A stretch of DNA of 64,000 nucleotides from Onchocerca volvulus (GCA_000499405.2 HG738138.1:14261208-14325207), one strand, 5' to 3'; shown: positions 47,001 to 60,700, numbered from the stretch's first letter. A program made the numbers and translations. The notes: a model not told the origin generated them from the sequence alone.

Positions 47001-50000
47001 TTGTTTTTGTACTAAATGCCTAATCGATTATTATTAAAAAGAAGAAATTTCTCCTTTTCTCCTGCACTTCAAAAAGGATAAAAAAGAAGTAGCGGAAAGT
47101 CTTTTTTTTTTTTTTCACGAGAGTTTTAAATTTTTTATAATCTTGATCTCGAAAACCGAGGGATATGTGGAATATTAGAAGAAAACATTATCCTAAATGA
47201 GGATATTGTTCAACAACTTGTCGTGAAGAAGTAACAAATGAAATGATAGTGAATGCAACTTAGGCACAGATTACAAATGAAAGTACATGATATAAATTTA
47301 GAGATTGATCAGTGTCGATGATGTAGGTGGTTATTTGCAGCATTAATGCTACTGATGGAGCAGGCTCATATAGAGGGAAGTCCGTTACGAGGCTGTGATA
47401 TGACTGTCGAGTATCTGCAAAAACTAGGAAACAAATATTTGGACATAATAATCGAGTTTGCTGCCTGGGTGCTTCAAGAGAATCTCAGTGCTGGTCTTTC
47501 GGTATATACTTTGACTTAAATATTTCCTAGTAATTTCTTGAAGATTGAAACTCAATTCAAATTCTTCAGAGAAATTCAAGCCACAAATAATGCTTACAAT
47601 TTTTTTCTATCATTTCTTAAATTTACATCATTTTGTTTTCGATGCTTTTCCAGACTCTTGTTGGAATTTTTTTTTTTTTTTTTTGAAAATCACAATTTGT
47701 TTGCTGTTCCTTCCTAGCTTTTAATTTAGTATTTTTTATTGAAACCTCAGTTATGAATCGATCTATAGAACTAGGAAAAAGTTCTTTTCAGTGTTTATCT
47801 TTTTTCCTGTTATTATAGGAAAAAACCTAATATCAGTAAATTAAAAGTCCCTTAATAGAATTATCTCTTTATTAGTAGCCATTATCGACTGCTTTAACTA
47901 TTCCATTTTTCTTAGATAGTAGAGTAAATTAAAAGTCCCTTAATAGAATTATCTCTTTATTAGTAGCCATTATCGACTGCTTTAACTGTTCCATTTTTCT
48001 TAGATAGTAGAGTTCTGGAAAAAATCAGTGGAATTGATTTAAAATTTTGCTACATGATTTTGATGAATTGCAGATCTTTACTTACGATAGTGAGGAAGTT
48101 CGTTCGTTGGATCGAGAACGAGTCTTAATATTTTTGACGCATGAATGTACTGCTGCAGTGGTTCCATATCTGGTTGGTTTTTTGAAGATGGTTATTAAAT
48201 TTCAGGATTTCTACGATTTATTGGAATTTTTTTGTGATTATCTAAACGTTTTAGGAGCATATTATCTATAAATGGAACGAAGATATGCCTAAATTTCACG
48301 AATCATTGGGTCAACATTACATTTCGAAGGTGAAGCAGTTACAACGGGACTATATTAATATTCTAGGGGAAGGTAATAACTTGTTTGATCATTGTGAAGG
48401 CTGAGGATCTGGAATTTGGGACTTGAAGATTAGTTTTGAAAGGAAAATTCATTTTAATGGTTTACATGCTTTCCTACTCTCACATTTGGAAAATTTGATG
48501 GAGGTTTCATAAATTGTATCTTTAATTTCAGCCTCTTGTTTTCAGATGAGCATATCGCACCCGCTGGCGAAGAAGAAGGCGAACTTGGTGAATATAGATG
48601 CAAACTTCAGCGTTTTTTACAAACATCTACTGCCTATAGTCCAGAAAAGTTGCTAGTTCAATTGCGTCATAATTGTAAACTTTACTGCTGCTATTCCTTT
48701 TATTTGTATTGCTTTGAATTTTATAGATATTCTACTAGCTACTTGCTAAATACTTAGATTTTTTGCTTATTGAAATCAATACGTTTGCTTTTGTTTTTGA
48801 TTATTAAGAAGCGAAATTATGAAATAATTTTAAGAGAAGAATGCTTAGGATTTTGCACTTTTCAAAAAACAATGCATGTTTGCAGCATTGTATGAAGAAA
48901 GAGCATTATTATTGGGACGATTGAAAAAACATCAGCAAGCATTAGCTATTTATACGCAAATTTTGAAAAATTATAAAGCAGCTGAGAAATATTGTATGAA
49001 TTGTTATGAACCAAAAGATCCGGAGCATTCTAAAGTAAGATTTGAAAATTGTTTCCAGAAGTATTTGAAGGACAGAAAAGATGTGCATCATTCTGATGTC
49101 TTTCTTTCGGATTGTAGTGAGATATTCTGTTGATGCTTAATAGTCAATTAGCCTAGTAAGCATTTCTTGTGTTTCTTTTTCCGAAAAGAATATAGCCAAT
49201 ATCAATAAAGCTATTACAGTGATTTATGAAGATTTATGTTAGATTTTTCAGGTATTTTTGATTTTACTTCAAATGTACACAAATCCACCAGACACATCTA
49301 TTGTTGGATTAATGCAGAGTGATCACTGTCAAACTGTACCGAATCCAAATGAAGCGGTTCGGATTCTAAAAGAGCACAGTGATCTGTTTGATCCCGGTTG
49401 GTAAGACCAGTAGTTCTGATTCGCTTTTTCGATTAGAGAATGCACTGTTATTTGAAAGTTGAGAATGAACTCGATTTTTATTTACTTCAAATTTTACTTT
49501 TATTTATTTCAAATTTATTTACAGTAGAAGCGGTGACTTCATTACCTCTTGATTATACAGTGAAATGTGTATGGCCTGGTCTCGTTACTATTCTACAAAC
49601 GGCACATGACAAGAGACATAGCGTAAGTGCTTTCATTATGTACTGGCATACATTATCAATTATTTTTGCCAAACTTTATTTCGGAATGATCAGCCTTTTA
49701 TTCTTAGCTATTGCTGTAGCTGTTAAGCTTCGTTTGATTAAGTGTAGAGACTTTTATTTTTTCCATCAGTCGCAATGACATATGATTTCAACTCTCACGA
49801 AAATCTGTGACATACAGAGAAGCCTGAAAGATAGGTTTCTTTATATTCACTATTTTTTAGTTTTATCTGCTGTTGCATAGAAAAGATTTGGACGAATAAA
49901 ATTACTTTTTTTTTTTCTTTCTGTCTCAAAAAAATTATTACTTTACGACAAACTTCTTGCTATTTTGTTATTAGTTCCTCTTTTTCCTTCCCCAAATTCT

Positions 50001-51198
50001 TTTTTTACTTCTTTTTTTTCTTGGAGAATGCGACAAACATTACCTCATTTGCAACGTTTTAGATACACCAAAATGTGATATTATGACGGAATGATTCCTG
50101 TGAGATGATTTATAACTTTTAGCTGTGGGGGATTTTCCGCCAAAAATATTTTAGATCTTCATAGATGTCCTTTATTGCAATTATCAGGATGAATTATGAA
50201 TGTGTAATGATGATAATGATGCATCAATTATTTTTTGACAATATTGGGCTTATTGTGGAGGAATAAATCAAGAGGAATAAAATTCTTTTTTTATAGACTA
50301 TGATTCATAAATCTGTATGTGATGCAGCATTGAAACGAGCATTGCGAAGGAAAACTATATCACATTCTACAAAATTTGTTATAGATTACGAAATTGAATG
50401 TGCCGCATGCGGCAAAAAAATTGCCAACAGGTTTTTCCTATTTGTTTCTGGATTAAAAAAAGATTTTTTGATTTCGAGCTTAGGTTTACAAGCTCGAAAT
50501 GTGAGGTTTAATTAATATCTAGTTTTTATGCTTTTATTTCCACTATTCAAAAATTTCCTGGTCACCATCTAGTTATTTATATTACCATCTGTAGTATGGA
50601 CTAACTTCCATGTAATTTTGCATGATAGTTTCAACCTGTTTGAGTCCTTCACTTCTTTAGCCACTCTTGCTTTTCGTTGTTAATAACTTCTTTTGAATGA
50701 TCTTATCAAAAATCGATGGTCTATCTTATTTCAGAAAATGCGATTTTCATCATTTATAATCAGATCGTTGCTGATTGTTTTGAAATACTTTTTTTTTTTC
50801 ATATATTGACCCTGCAGTCTAAAACTTCTTAATTTTCTTTGCCATATCTTTATCTTTTATTTCGCTGATTCTAAGATTCTAAGACAGTTATTATTTTTGA
50901 TTTCATTAAATATTTTATTATCAGTATGTCCTTTTACAGTAGAATTATTAATGCATAAGGAATCTCAATCCATCTCTTTTTCTCCATTAAGTTCTTGTTT
51001 TTATGATTTGGTATGAATTTTTGAATGGTTTCGTTGCATAATCTTTGTTATTGTTACTCTACTCAATATTCTGCACTTAATAATTTATTTAGTATAATTT
51101 GCATATTCCCTGCCCTAAATAACCTTATTTCCAGTGCTTTCGCACGATATCCGAATGGTCGTCTGGAACATTTTTATTGTTATCAAAGGAAGGGATAA
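43223..51198 (+). CDS. vps-39: VPS39, HOPS tethering-complex subunit
   Basis: 21 exons: 43223-43301, 43505-43573, 43770-43972, 44205-44307, 44398-44498, 44633-44819, 44967-45093, 45289-45409, 45566-45686, 45840-45988, 46073-46219, 46713-46854, 47341-47501, 48074-48172, 48255-48372, 48546-48674, 48886-49034, 49252-49396, 49525-49622, 50297-50430, 51135-51198. They total 2646 nt, 881 aa, phases consistent, close to human VPS39 length. N-terminal CNH/beta-propeller part (YVGSKAGYLLALNG; YYMSVFPIR; KGKVEIRSVRP; NSDVWLLDSRP); helical solenoid (QVVDTTLLKCYLQ; ELFILYERKGLHRKA; PAGEEEGELGEYRCKLQRFL; YEERALLLGRLKKHQQALAI); C-terminal Zn motif CAACGKK, then SAFARYPNGRLEHFYC. VPS39 recruits Rab7 and tethers late endosomes and lysosomes. 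The 49,396 donor (CCCG|GTTGGT) is weak and was set by phase. Confidence 0.95.
47835..48010. repeat. 88-bp tandem duplication in vps-39 intron
   Basis: The unit starting agtaaattaaaagtccctta occurs at 47,835-47,922 and again at 47,923-48,010 with a single A/G difference (aactattcc against aactgttcc). It is very recent. It lies upstream of the 48,074 exon and does not touch its acceptor. Confidence 0.95.
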
Positions 51199-52734
51199 AA
51201 ATAAAGAAGAAAAGGAAGTTATTATGTTTTTATTTTGAAAGCATTTCAGCTGTTCTGTGATATTTCTTTATATCAGTTTGGTAAATTGTAATGTGAACTA
51301 GTTATTCATTTGAGTTGAAAGCTTTGGTTTTTCTGGTTCCGAAAATGAAATTCATTATTTAATCGTCAGAAATCCATCAATTTGTTAATGGAAAAGATAA
51401 AGAAGATAAGTCTGAAAAGTTCTTAAATTGAAACTTTTCAGTTGCAATAATGTGTTGAAATGCAGCTGAAATCAACTTTTAAAATTTCTTATACTGAGAT
51501 TTCAATTCCCTAGTTCTAAATTTTGTAATTATTCATATAAGAAATCTTTGGTAGTATTCATGAACTCAATATACGGGAAAATTGTCTTATAAAACAAATT
51601 ACTTGTTTTATGTTTTACTTACTGATGTGTTTCAAAAAATTTGTTCGGTTAGTTCTCAAAATAGAATTTTTTATGACTTCCATGGAATAAAAATCCTATT
51701 TTTCCCCTTTGAAAAAACTTTAAGAATATGCTTGATTGCTTTAGGTTTATCGAAACAGACAGTGTAAAAAAAAAAGTCAAAATTTATTCGCAATAAAAAA
51801 GAGAGGATATATCTCGCGAATAAAATTTGAAGAAGACAGTTTTTGCTTATACACTGCAAGTATTACCTTTTATTATGGAAAACAAGATTCCCGATTAATT
51901 TCCTTTTAATTTAATCTGAGGAAAATAAACAGGAAGATATCTGAAAATGATTTTAATTACTTATAATAAGATGAGGTTTAAATCCTTTTTGATCGTTTTT
52001 TCCTGAAGTAATGAATATTCAAATTAAATAGAGACAATCTTAGAATTGTTAAAAATAGTGAATCATGACAAATCTTGCAATTTAAGTGTAAGGATTTTGA
52101 AAATTTCATTTTTGGCAAGAGCGAAGTTACTGGTCTGACTTGTGACTTAATCAAATTCTGATTTTTATACTGAACTGTTACATGTCGATATAAAGTTTAC
52201 TGATTTGTTATAAATCGGTTACTTGTTTACTCTGAAACTTTTAATTATGGTAAGAGCTAAAATTCCATTTATACAAATTTGTGGATCTGTACGCAATCTT
52301 CACTTTTTTCTTTGCCAGTAAATTCAAATTATGAAAGCTATCATCGAGGAAACATTGAATATGTGATTGAAGAGAAAACGAAGAAAAAAAATGCTCCATT
52401 GAAATGTATATAAAAATTTCTCAACTATTTTTTTTTTTTTTTTAGACATTATGAATAAATATTACTGTAATTTACACATTTGTACATTCTTATAAGCTAG
52501 TAAGTAATCTGTTCCCTTAAATTTTTCATACTCAAAACGAAGAATTTTAGTGACAGCATAATCAACCACCACCACCGGTTCAAATGCACCAGGTATAGTT
52601 GGCGCACAAAAGAAAAGAATGGATCAAATATGTTTTTAATTGTGTCACTCGTCACTCCACATACTTTGACCAACTTTTGTCTCTGCTTGGCTTGTCATCT
52701 TAGCATTCAGGCAAGCTTGTGGTCATCTATTAGA

Positions 52735-52775
52735 TGGCCTTAGTTTGAACCAGAAGTTGTCCCGGTTCGATTTCC
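52735..52775 (+). other. tRNA-like internal promoter fragment
   Basis: tggccttagtttg at 52,735-52,747 resembles a Pol III A box, and ggttcgatttcc at 52,764-52,775 resembles a B box. The B-box region is flanked by cccgg...ccggg, but the loop would be 10 rather than 7 nt, and no complete cloverleaf with acceptor stem can be drawn. A tRNA pseudogene or tRNA-derived SINE head is possible. Confidence 0.25.
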
Positions 52776-52873
52776 CCGGGAAAAGTGAAAGATTATAGTA
52801 GTGATGAAGCGTGGTGTGATAATATTACTAGCAGCTTTTTATCATATCAAAGGCAGTTATATCTAATTGGTTT

Positions 52874-53065
52874 ATGATAAAATTACTGTTCCAGGTAAAA
52901 ATGAGAACGGCATTTACTCTTGTCTATGCAGGGAATATTGGAGGGACTCTTGCTGATATGATTGTACTCAGAGAGCTTGGCAATGTTCTATCTGATATTA
53001 GTGAAGAGTTTTTTCTTAGAAGTAGAAAATCACTCCATGATAATTATAAAAAAAAGAAAAATTAA
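52874..53065 (+). other. Isolated open segment, possible gene relic
   Basis: The 63-codon frame includes MRTAFTLVYAGNIGGTLADM and VLRELGNVLSDISEEFF, which read like real protein, in contrast to nearby chance frames. An acceptor-like TTCCAG precedes it at 52,889-52,894, but there is no clear donor or partner exon. The family is not recognised. The segment from 52,540 to 53,060 as a whole is less AT-rich than its flanks, so it may be one inserted, decayed element. Confidence 0.3.
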
Positions 53066-53071
53066 TTTTCG

Positions 53072-53118
53072 CATTTATGTCGCATTTTATGCATTATGCA
53101 TAAAATGGGACATAAATG
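53072..53118. repeat. 47-bp near-perfect palindrome
   Basis: catttatgtcgcattttatgc reads back on the other strand as gcataaaatgggacataaatg around a central cattatg-type turn, with one mismatch. It starts a few bases after the stop of the open segment at 52,874-53,065 and could act as a transcribed hairpin. Confidence 0.8.
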
Positions 53119-55237
53119 AGTATCCTTACTGTCAATGATCTATTTGATATTAATGAGGGGTAAATCAAATTTTATCAATTAATTTTCATTTTATTTCCAT
53201 TATAATATGCATTATATTATATACATTTATCGACTATATTATTATATTAATTATATCTGCTTGATATATTATATTTCAATTATTCTATTAAATAATAATT
53301 TATATTTCTTCTCGTTAACTTCTCCTAGATTTGTTTTTTTTTTTTTTTTTTAGATAAATTACTCCTTTATAGTGTTAAAGGAAAGTAAACTTGAAGAGAA
53401 ATTTAACGTTTCATTTTTAAAACGGTCTTATGGAAAATAAAAAAAAAACGAATTTTCAAAAAATATAAAAATAATTATTAATAGGAAAAAAATAATTAAT
53501 TACATATAATACTTTCCAAAAATGCAACAAATTCCGCTGAATCAAAAAATTCAAAATCTTTGTTAAAAAATAAACATCTTTGAAAACCTTTAGCAATACA
53601 CTAGAAATACGAAAATCAATAAATACTTAAAGAAAGAGATTAATAAAAGAAAAAAGTATTTGGCATTAAACAAAATTGGAAAGGCATATGAATATCTATT
53701 TATTCATTTATATAGTATTTTTAATATTAATTAGTTTTTATTCATAGAAGCATATGTGTATTTATTCATTTAAATCAAAAAATTATATTTCATATTTGAA
53801 ATGAGATAAAACATTTAAATTTTTTTTTTTTAGAGTAGAAAATTGATTAAACATTCAATTTAGTGCATCTCTTGATGATAACTTGAATTGCATGCTGCAT
53901 CAAACAGCAACAATAATCAAATTAGACCGCGGCAATAGAAAGCCTTAAAATATTAATTATTTAAATCTTACTTTAATTCACCTGTCATTTTTAATTATTG
54001 AAGCTTAAAAATATCTCAACTTTGAATTATATTTCGAAATAATTTTGAGGAGATCTTCGAAGGTTTATCAATTATTGTTTTTTAAAACAAAACTTATAAT
54101 TCCAATATATTTGGTTATATATTTAAATTTATAATTGAATTTAGAAATATGTAAGAGACAACTGATATCCATTAATTGGGTTAAGGATTAATAATAATAT
54201 GTTGCTGAAGTGAAATTTAATTAGACTTTCTGTTTAAAGTAAAGTTTTCATTGCGTTTCTTCATGATTTTCATATATTCCTTTATAAAATTCTTTTATTC
54301 ACTTACTTTGTCGTTTTTCAACAAACTGAAAAGAACCAAAAGAAATTGAAACTTTTCAAATAGAGCAAATATCTCAGGAATGTACGGTAAAAAACTGAGA
54401 CAGATTCCAAGTTTTTAAAATCATTTTAAGACAAATTTTAATTTTTAATAATATTTTCCATACTTTAATCTTCTATTCTATTCAAGTCATTTCTTGTTAC
54501 CATGATATTTTTCCCAATATATATAAATTTATACAATTTGAAATAAATAGCTGAATTCGTCTGTCAATAATGATAATAATAATAATAACAATAATTAAGC
54601 ACATAAAAGATTTCTGAAAAATAAAGTAAAACAAGGTCAAAAGGACTTCATGATTCATTTTATGGAATTTCCCAATTTCGTTCTATTTTGTTGCTTTCTT
54701 TGCTTTATGAAGTAATATCAGTTAATTAAATTCAGCTTCAATCTTTTTTTTCTTTTTTTTATTAAGGACTTTGTAGCGAAAAAAAAAACCAGTACCATAT
54801 AAAATTATTAAATTTCTTAATTTTTTTATTTCACTTTCGATCTTTTTTATTGTAATTATGTAAATTATCTCAAAATTAATTTTTTTTTTTTTTTTTTTGA
54901 CAATATTAATCATTGAATTTTAGCAGAATCTTATCAGCAAATGATTATCGAATTAAATATTAATTTCAATGATATATTATCATTTTCATTCTTTTCTTCA
55001 CTTCCTAATCGGAGAAAAAGATGTGATAAAACAATTATGAATTTTAATATTTTGCCATTGCTATAATGAATGATTTGATCGATTAGGAAATGATTAATTG
55101 ACTGAAGAAATGATTTGCAAAGAAACATTTGAGGGGTTTAAACGATATTATAGCAATTGGTTACTGTGAAGTTTCTGTGATGTTGTTTATATTATAACGG
55201 AATAAATTAGACTAATTTTCGAGTGGTCCTTTTGAAA

Positions 55238-55325
55238 TATCAAATAGAGAAGGAGGGAGAGAGGGAGAAAAAGAGAGGGAAAGAGTGAGAAAGAGAAGGA
55301 GACAGAAGTTCTTATAACAGATCAA
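55238..55325. repeat. Purine (GA)-rich tract
   Basis: About 85 bp almost entirely A and G on the plus strand (gagaaggagggagagaggga and similar), followed by more A/G-rich sequence to 55,445. Low complexity, non-coding; capable of triplex-type structure in principle. Confidence 0.8.
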
Positions 55326-55465
55326 GATAAGGCGAAAGAAAGTTTAATTTTTAATTCCAATTAAACGGAAAAGAGGAACCGACAATGGATGGTAACGGAA
55401 GGAAAAGTAAAGGAAAGAAAGGAAAAGGAAAAAGAAATAGAAGGAATTGCTCATCCATTGACAAG

Positions 55466-55547
55466 GATGATGGTGATGATGACCTTGGGATTTGTCAACC
55501 AATGTGGTGGAATCTAATTCATTGATTCTATCATCATCACCATCATC
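55466..55547. repeat. 17-bp perfect inverted repeat
   Basis: gatgatggtgatgatga at 55,466-55,482 pairs exactly with tcatcatcaccatcatc at 55,531-55,547 over a 48-bp spacer. Confidence 0.85.
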
Positions 55548-55727
55548 TCAATTCAACCAAAAATAAAATCAAAGTGTTTGCCAGAACTTTTAACTATTAA
55601 CAAGAATAAAATAGAAATAGAATAGAAAAGGAAATTATCAACAAAAAAAAGAAAAAAATTTGATATATATATATATATATATATATCAAAAAAAATAAAA
55701 AAATATATCAAAAAAAAAAAAAATATA

Positions 55728-55751
55728 TGAATTAATGGCTGTAATATATAT

Positions 55752-55784
<33 letters not shown>

Positions 55785-55800
55785 TACAGCCATTAATTCA
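55728..55800. repeat. 73-bp palindrome with AT core
   Basis: tgaattaatggctgtaa at 55,728-55,744 is the exact reverse complement of ttacagccattaattca at 55,784-55,800, and the ~39 bp between are alternating AT with one irregularity, so the whole can form a long cruciform. Confidence 0.9.
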
Positions 55801-56674
55801 TCAGATCAGATATAACAAATGAAAATAGAAAAATGATTAAAAAAAAAATGACCGTAATTATTAATAATAGAATAAGAATGGAAGAGAAGAGAAAAATATC
55901 AAAACAATGATAAGAGATTTGATATATCTATAACAATCACTAAACTCATCAGATCAAATCGAACTAATCCGTTCGATCGAATAGAAATAAGAATAAAAAA
56001 AAAAAAAAATTACTATCAACAAGAATGGAATAGAAGAGGAAAATATTTTAAAAAAGCATAAAAAATTTCAATACATTTATGATATAGTTACTAAACTCAA
56101 ATCAAATCAAAATGAACGGGAATAAGAATATCGATTGATCGACTGAAAGAGATAAATATCAAAGGAATAAAAATATTAAAGGTAGAAAAGAAAAGAAAGA
56201 AGGAAGAAATGTTGGAAAGAAATGGACGAAATAGTATGGGAAAAAGGAGGATGACACATTAAACCTTTTGAAAAGATAGTAAACTCAATCGCCCGAATCA
56301 ATCAAACCAAACAAACCGAATCGAACCAGGAAGAGAGGAGGAGGAGGAAAAATTGTCCACTACACATCTCATCAAATATAGCATCATCAACAGCGACAAA
56401 TTTTAAACTTCTTTTTTCATTTATCGATTTTATTTTTGTAAAATTAAACCTTTTTAAAATAATTTCAAATTTTTTAAGTCAAACTTAATCTTTCATATTT
56501 TCCTTCTTTTCTTTTTTCAAGGTTTCATTTCTTTTTGCTGTATCTTATGTTTTTTGAAATCAAATCGATTGATAAAAATAAATAAAACGAACGAACGAGA
56601 ATTGATGATGAAATTGGAAAACATATACACGACAAAATGGACGAAAAGACAGACAGACAGACGGAAAAGTAGGT

Positions 56675-56699
56675 ACACACACATACACACATATACACC

Positions 56700-56747
<48 letters not shown>

Positions 56748-56768
56748 CACGCACACACACACACACAA
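56675..56768. repeat. (CA)n microsatellite
   Basis: About 94 bp of interrupted CA dinucleotides, preceded by an (agac)4 run at 56,648-56,662. Open frames across it (Val-Cys on one strand, Thr-His on the other) are artefacts. Confidence 0.95.
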
Positions 56769-57730
56769 ATACAACTATATTCATGATCTGTCTGTCTGTA
56801 TTTCTTGTAGCCGTAAAAATATCGTACCTGTTATAATCATTATGATATTTGTCATCATCAACAGGTGATGATGAATCAGTAAATGTCAAGATTTCTCGCT
56901 ATCAAATTATCATTTTGATAGGATTGATTTCTATTTCCATTATTTGATACATTATTTTATCAATTAGTAGTACTTATATTAATTTTTTAATTAATATTTA
57001 ACTAAATATCTTTGTCAGTATCATATTAGTCATTATTATTTGTAATGGTAATTTCTGATTAATGTTAGCAAAATGTTTTGATGGATATCATAATAGGATT
57101 ATGTATCTTTTCTTTATTATTGTTATTAGCAATAATAATTTATTTATCAGTTTCTAATTGATGTTTGAGTAAATATTTCGATCCATATTATATCAGTGTA
57201 ATAATTTTTCTGTTGATATTATCTGTTACATTATTTTTCAGCCAATTACTTTTATTAACTAATATTAGTATTATTTATCAATTTGATTAAATATTAATCA
57301 GAAATTGATAAATAATATTAGCTACTTATTAGTATTATTTATCAATTTCCGATTGATTTTTAATCAAATACTTTAATGGATATCATATTGGCAAAGGGAC
57401 ATAATGATAGTATAATATATTGGCTATTTTGGATTAGAAATTGTTTACTAAGAACTTTCAATGATTTGATTATATTCGTTGCAAAAGTGATTGTAACATC
57501 TTTTTTTTACCTCGTAACTTTGAGCAGGTGTACGCATTAGTTTTGATGATTTCATTAAGTTTTTGAATTGTAATTTTATCTAATCATTGATTGTTATAGT
57601 GATGATAAAATTTGGTTTTAAATGGATAAAATTGAAATGGCATCAATATCATTATCATTTGTCTTATTGGCATATGGCTATGCTAACAACGATCAACGAT
57701 CAATTATTATCATTTATCAGTATTAGTGAT

Positions 57731-60700
57731 ATGGTTAATGAAATATTGCTATCTACATCTCGAATATATTATCATTTCTCATCATCCATATTACACTTAT
57801 TGTTTTTTAACATAATACTAAAAATGATTCTATTACCTTATGCATACGGTAAAACAAATATTCCTGTTGTTAATGTTATAAATAATTCCGCTAATGCTGT
57901 TTCTGATATGGATTCGTTATCATCATCCGAAACGGATGATATTTTTCACGTACATGAACCAATCAAAAATATTATTGGAGGTAAATAATTGCTATCATTT
58001 GAATTTAAATCATAAAAATCGATTCAAAATATATTCGCGCCAAGCTTTCTTTCCTAACATTTCCGATTTCTCCTTAAAAATTATTTGACATAAATTTCTT
58101 TTTTTTCAGAGTGCAGAATATCAGACGTAAAAATAATCTAACAATTAAAAACATACGTAAAATATAAAAGCTTTTTAGTATGCTAGAAAAATGGATGCAA
58201 TCGAAAAAATGACTTCAAAAAAAAAAAAAAAATTCGTCAATTGATTTTTTTTTTGTCTGAAAATTTGTCTTTTCAAAAAAAAATTATAGCTGTTCCGATT
58301 GAATTATTCTGAAATTCATGCTGGGAAAGCACTTCGGTTAAATTATTTTGAAACTAAGACTAACGAAGTATTTCATTTAAGTTGTTCTGAAATTAATATT
58401 TCAAAAGCAAATTATTTCTTTCTTTCTTTTTTTTTTTTTTTTGTTTAAAGAATTTTATTAAAGAATTTGAAAAGGGTATTAACAAAATAAATTGTCAAAT
58501 TTCATAAGATTAATGTTAAATCCTTTTAAATTAAGAGGAATCATTAAATTCCAAGAGTACTGTTCAAGAAAAAATAATATTGGGAAGAAACTAAAAATTT
58601 CATAAACAAAGTTCGAATTTACTTGATATCTGAAACTTTTTTAAAACTTTGATAAATTAACATCTGACGGAATAATAAAATTCAAAGGTTTTAAAAAATA
58701 AAAAAAAAAGAGTTTTGAAAAAATATAAAACGATTCATTCTTTTGTGCATGCAATGAACTAATTAATAATATAAATTTAAATAGATTATTTATGTTCATT
58801 TATATTCAATTCATTCTGTAAATGATCACTTAAAGTTTTTACTAAAGCTTTTAATGAAGTTTTTTCTTGCTTCCTTTTTACTCGCTTATTTCTGAATAAT
58901 ATCTTATAATTAAGAGAAATTGTAGCAAAAATAATTGTATTAATTATCTCATGTTTAGTATTTAATTATCATCACATCAAATTTATTTAAGATCAAAAAT
59001 ACATTTGAAAGTGATAAAACAAATGAATAAAATTAGGAAATAAACTGAAAAAAAACTAAGGAAGCAATAATTTTAAACAGCATATGATCACTTTGTTTAC
59101 TCGTGAAAGTGGCTGTATATTATTTAAACTGTTGTTTATATATTCATCGGTCTGCCGTTTTTTTTTTACTTAAATGTTTACTTTCATTTTTTTTGCAAAC
59201 AAAGAAAGTTTTCATAAATAAACATATACATATTGCAGGTGTATATTCAAGCAATATAACTTTATATTACCGTAATTCACCGTATCGCATCCAAACTGAT
59301 TTAACAATCGAAACGAAAGCTGTTTTAACAATTGAAACTGGAGTGAAAATTTATTTCGATAATGGTATTGGTATTAAAATTAAAGGAACTATTTGGGCTG
59401 TGGTTAGTGCTATAATTATGAATATATTTAATATACTAAAATGATATAGCTCTTTTTTTTATTCTTTAATATATTTTTTAATTTTTCATTTAATTCATTA
59501 TCAAGTACGTTATATTTTTTTTTTTTTTTTTGTTTAATGTTTAATGTGCTAATATTAATTAAATATTAATACGCACACTAAATACAAAAAAATTCATATT
59601 AAAATTTCGATACATTTAATGCATGCTAAAATTAAATAATACAATAATGAAATTACAATATTAAACGATTTGATAGGATGACATTTTTTTTTTTTTTTTT
59701 TCATTATATTATAGTATGAATAGTATTTAAGTGAAATTTTTTTTGTTAATTGTACATAATAATACGTATGATATAATTAATTACACGCGTATTCGTTTTA
59801 TTACGCATGTCTTAAAATTGTATTTTAAAAAGGGGAGATAGATTTATAAAAAATAAACCAAGTAAAGTAAAATTAGTTGTTTATGATTTTTTTCAAATTT
59901 AAATGTTTCTTTCTTTTGCGTAAGAAATTCAAATATTATAATTCAAAGAAAACGGTTCCTTAAAACTTGTTTTTTTTTTTTTTTTTTTATTTGAAAATTT
60001 GAAATGATATATAAAAGAAAGATATAAGAGACATTAGAAAAAGTCATTTTTCTTCTTCTACAAATAGAAGATGATAGAATGTTTGAAAAAAGGCTATTTG
60101 AAAATTTTTCACTCAATTTCTTTCTGTTCGTCAAAATTTTCTTCAATTTGAAATTTAGTTTTAAATACATCTGAGAAACACGCCATAAAAAGTGATTACA
60201 ATTGGATAATTCCCTATTTTATTTATTTATTTTTTTTTTTTTAAACGAATGAAAAGAAAAGAACATTGTCGAATTGTCGATTTATTTAGTATAAAAAGGA
60301 AAGCGCTAAAAAAAAAAATGAAACTTTTGAAATTGATATATTATTTTTAAAAAATCTCAGAACAAAAAAAAAGAGACAAATATGAAAAGCGAATGCAAAA
60401 CTTTACGAATGGCAAAAAAGAAAAGGAAGAAGTTTAATCAAAAGTATTAAAAATTTATTCTAAAGACCCCTTAACAAAACCATATCAACTTGCCAAGAAT
60501 CAAAATATGCAATAACGAAAAAAAAAAAAAAAATGAAATGAAATCATCAATTAATGAAAAAACAATAAAAATCTGATGCAAAAGAACCTGAAATATGAAA
60601 AGTTTCTTTTCCATTTGCTACCTTTTTTACTTTCTTATTCAAAAAATGTGAATTGTAAGTGAAATAAAGAGAAATACAGTTTTTTTGCTAGAGCTATTTA

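Larger units (their letters stand above)
51199..57730. other. Gene-poor region between vps-39 and bark-like gene
   Basis: 6.5 kb without a supported gene. An AATAAA lies directly after the vps-39 stop. Specific items (tRNA-like fragment 52,735-52,775, open segment 52,874-53,065, palindromes, GA and CA tracts) are listed separately. The rest is AT-rich with homopolymers. Promoter elements of the bark-like gene were not identified. Confidence 0.5.

Noticed and set aside
52735..52800. A complete tRNA gene
   Set aside because: A B-box-like motif is present, but the T-loop is too long and no acceptor stem or anticodon arm can be drawn.
56517..56889. Several Val/Cys- or Thr/His-rich frames
   Set aside because: Translation of the CA microsatellite; no splice sites or conserved motifs.
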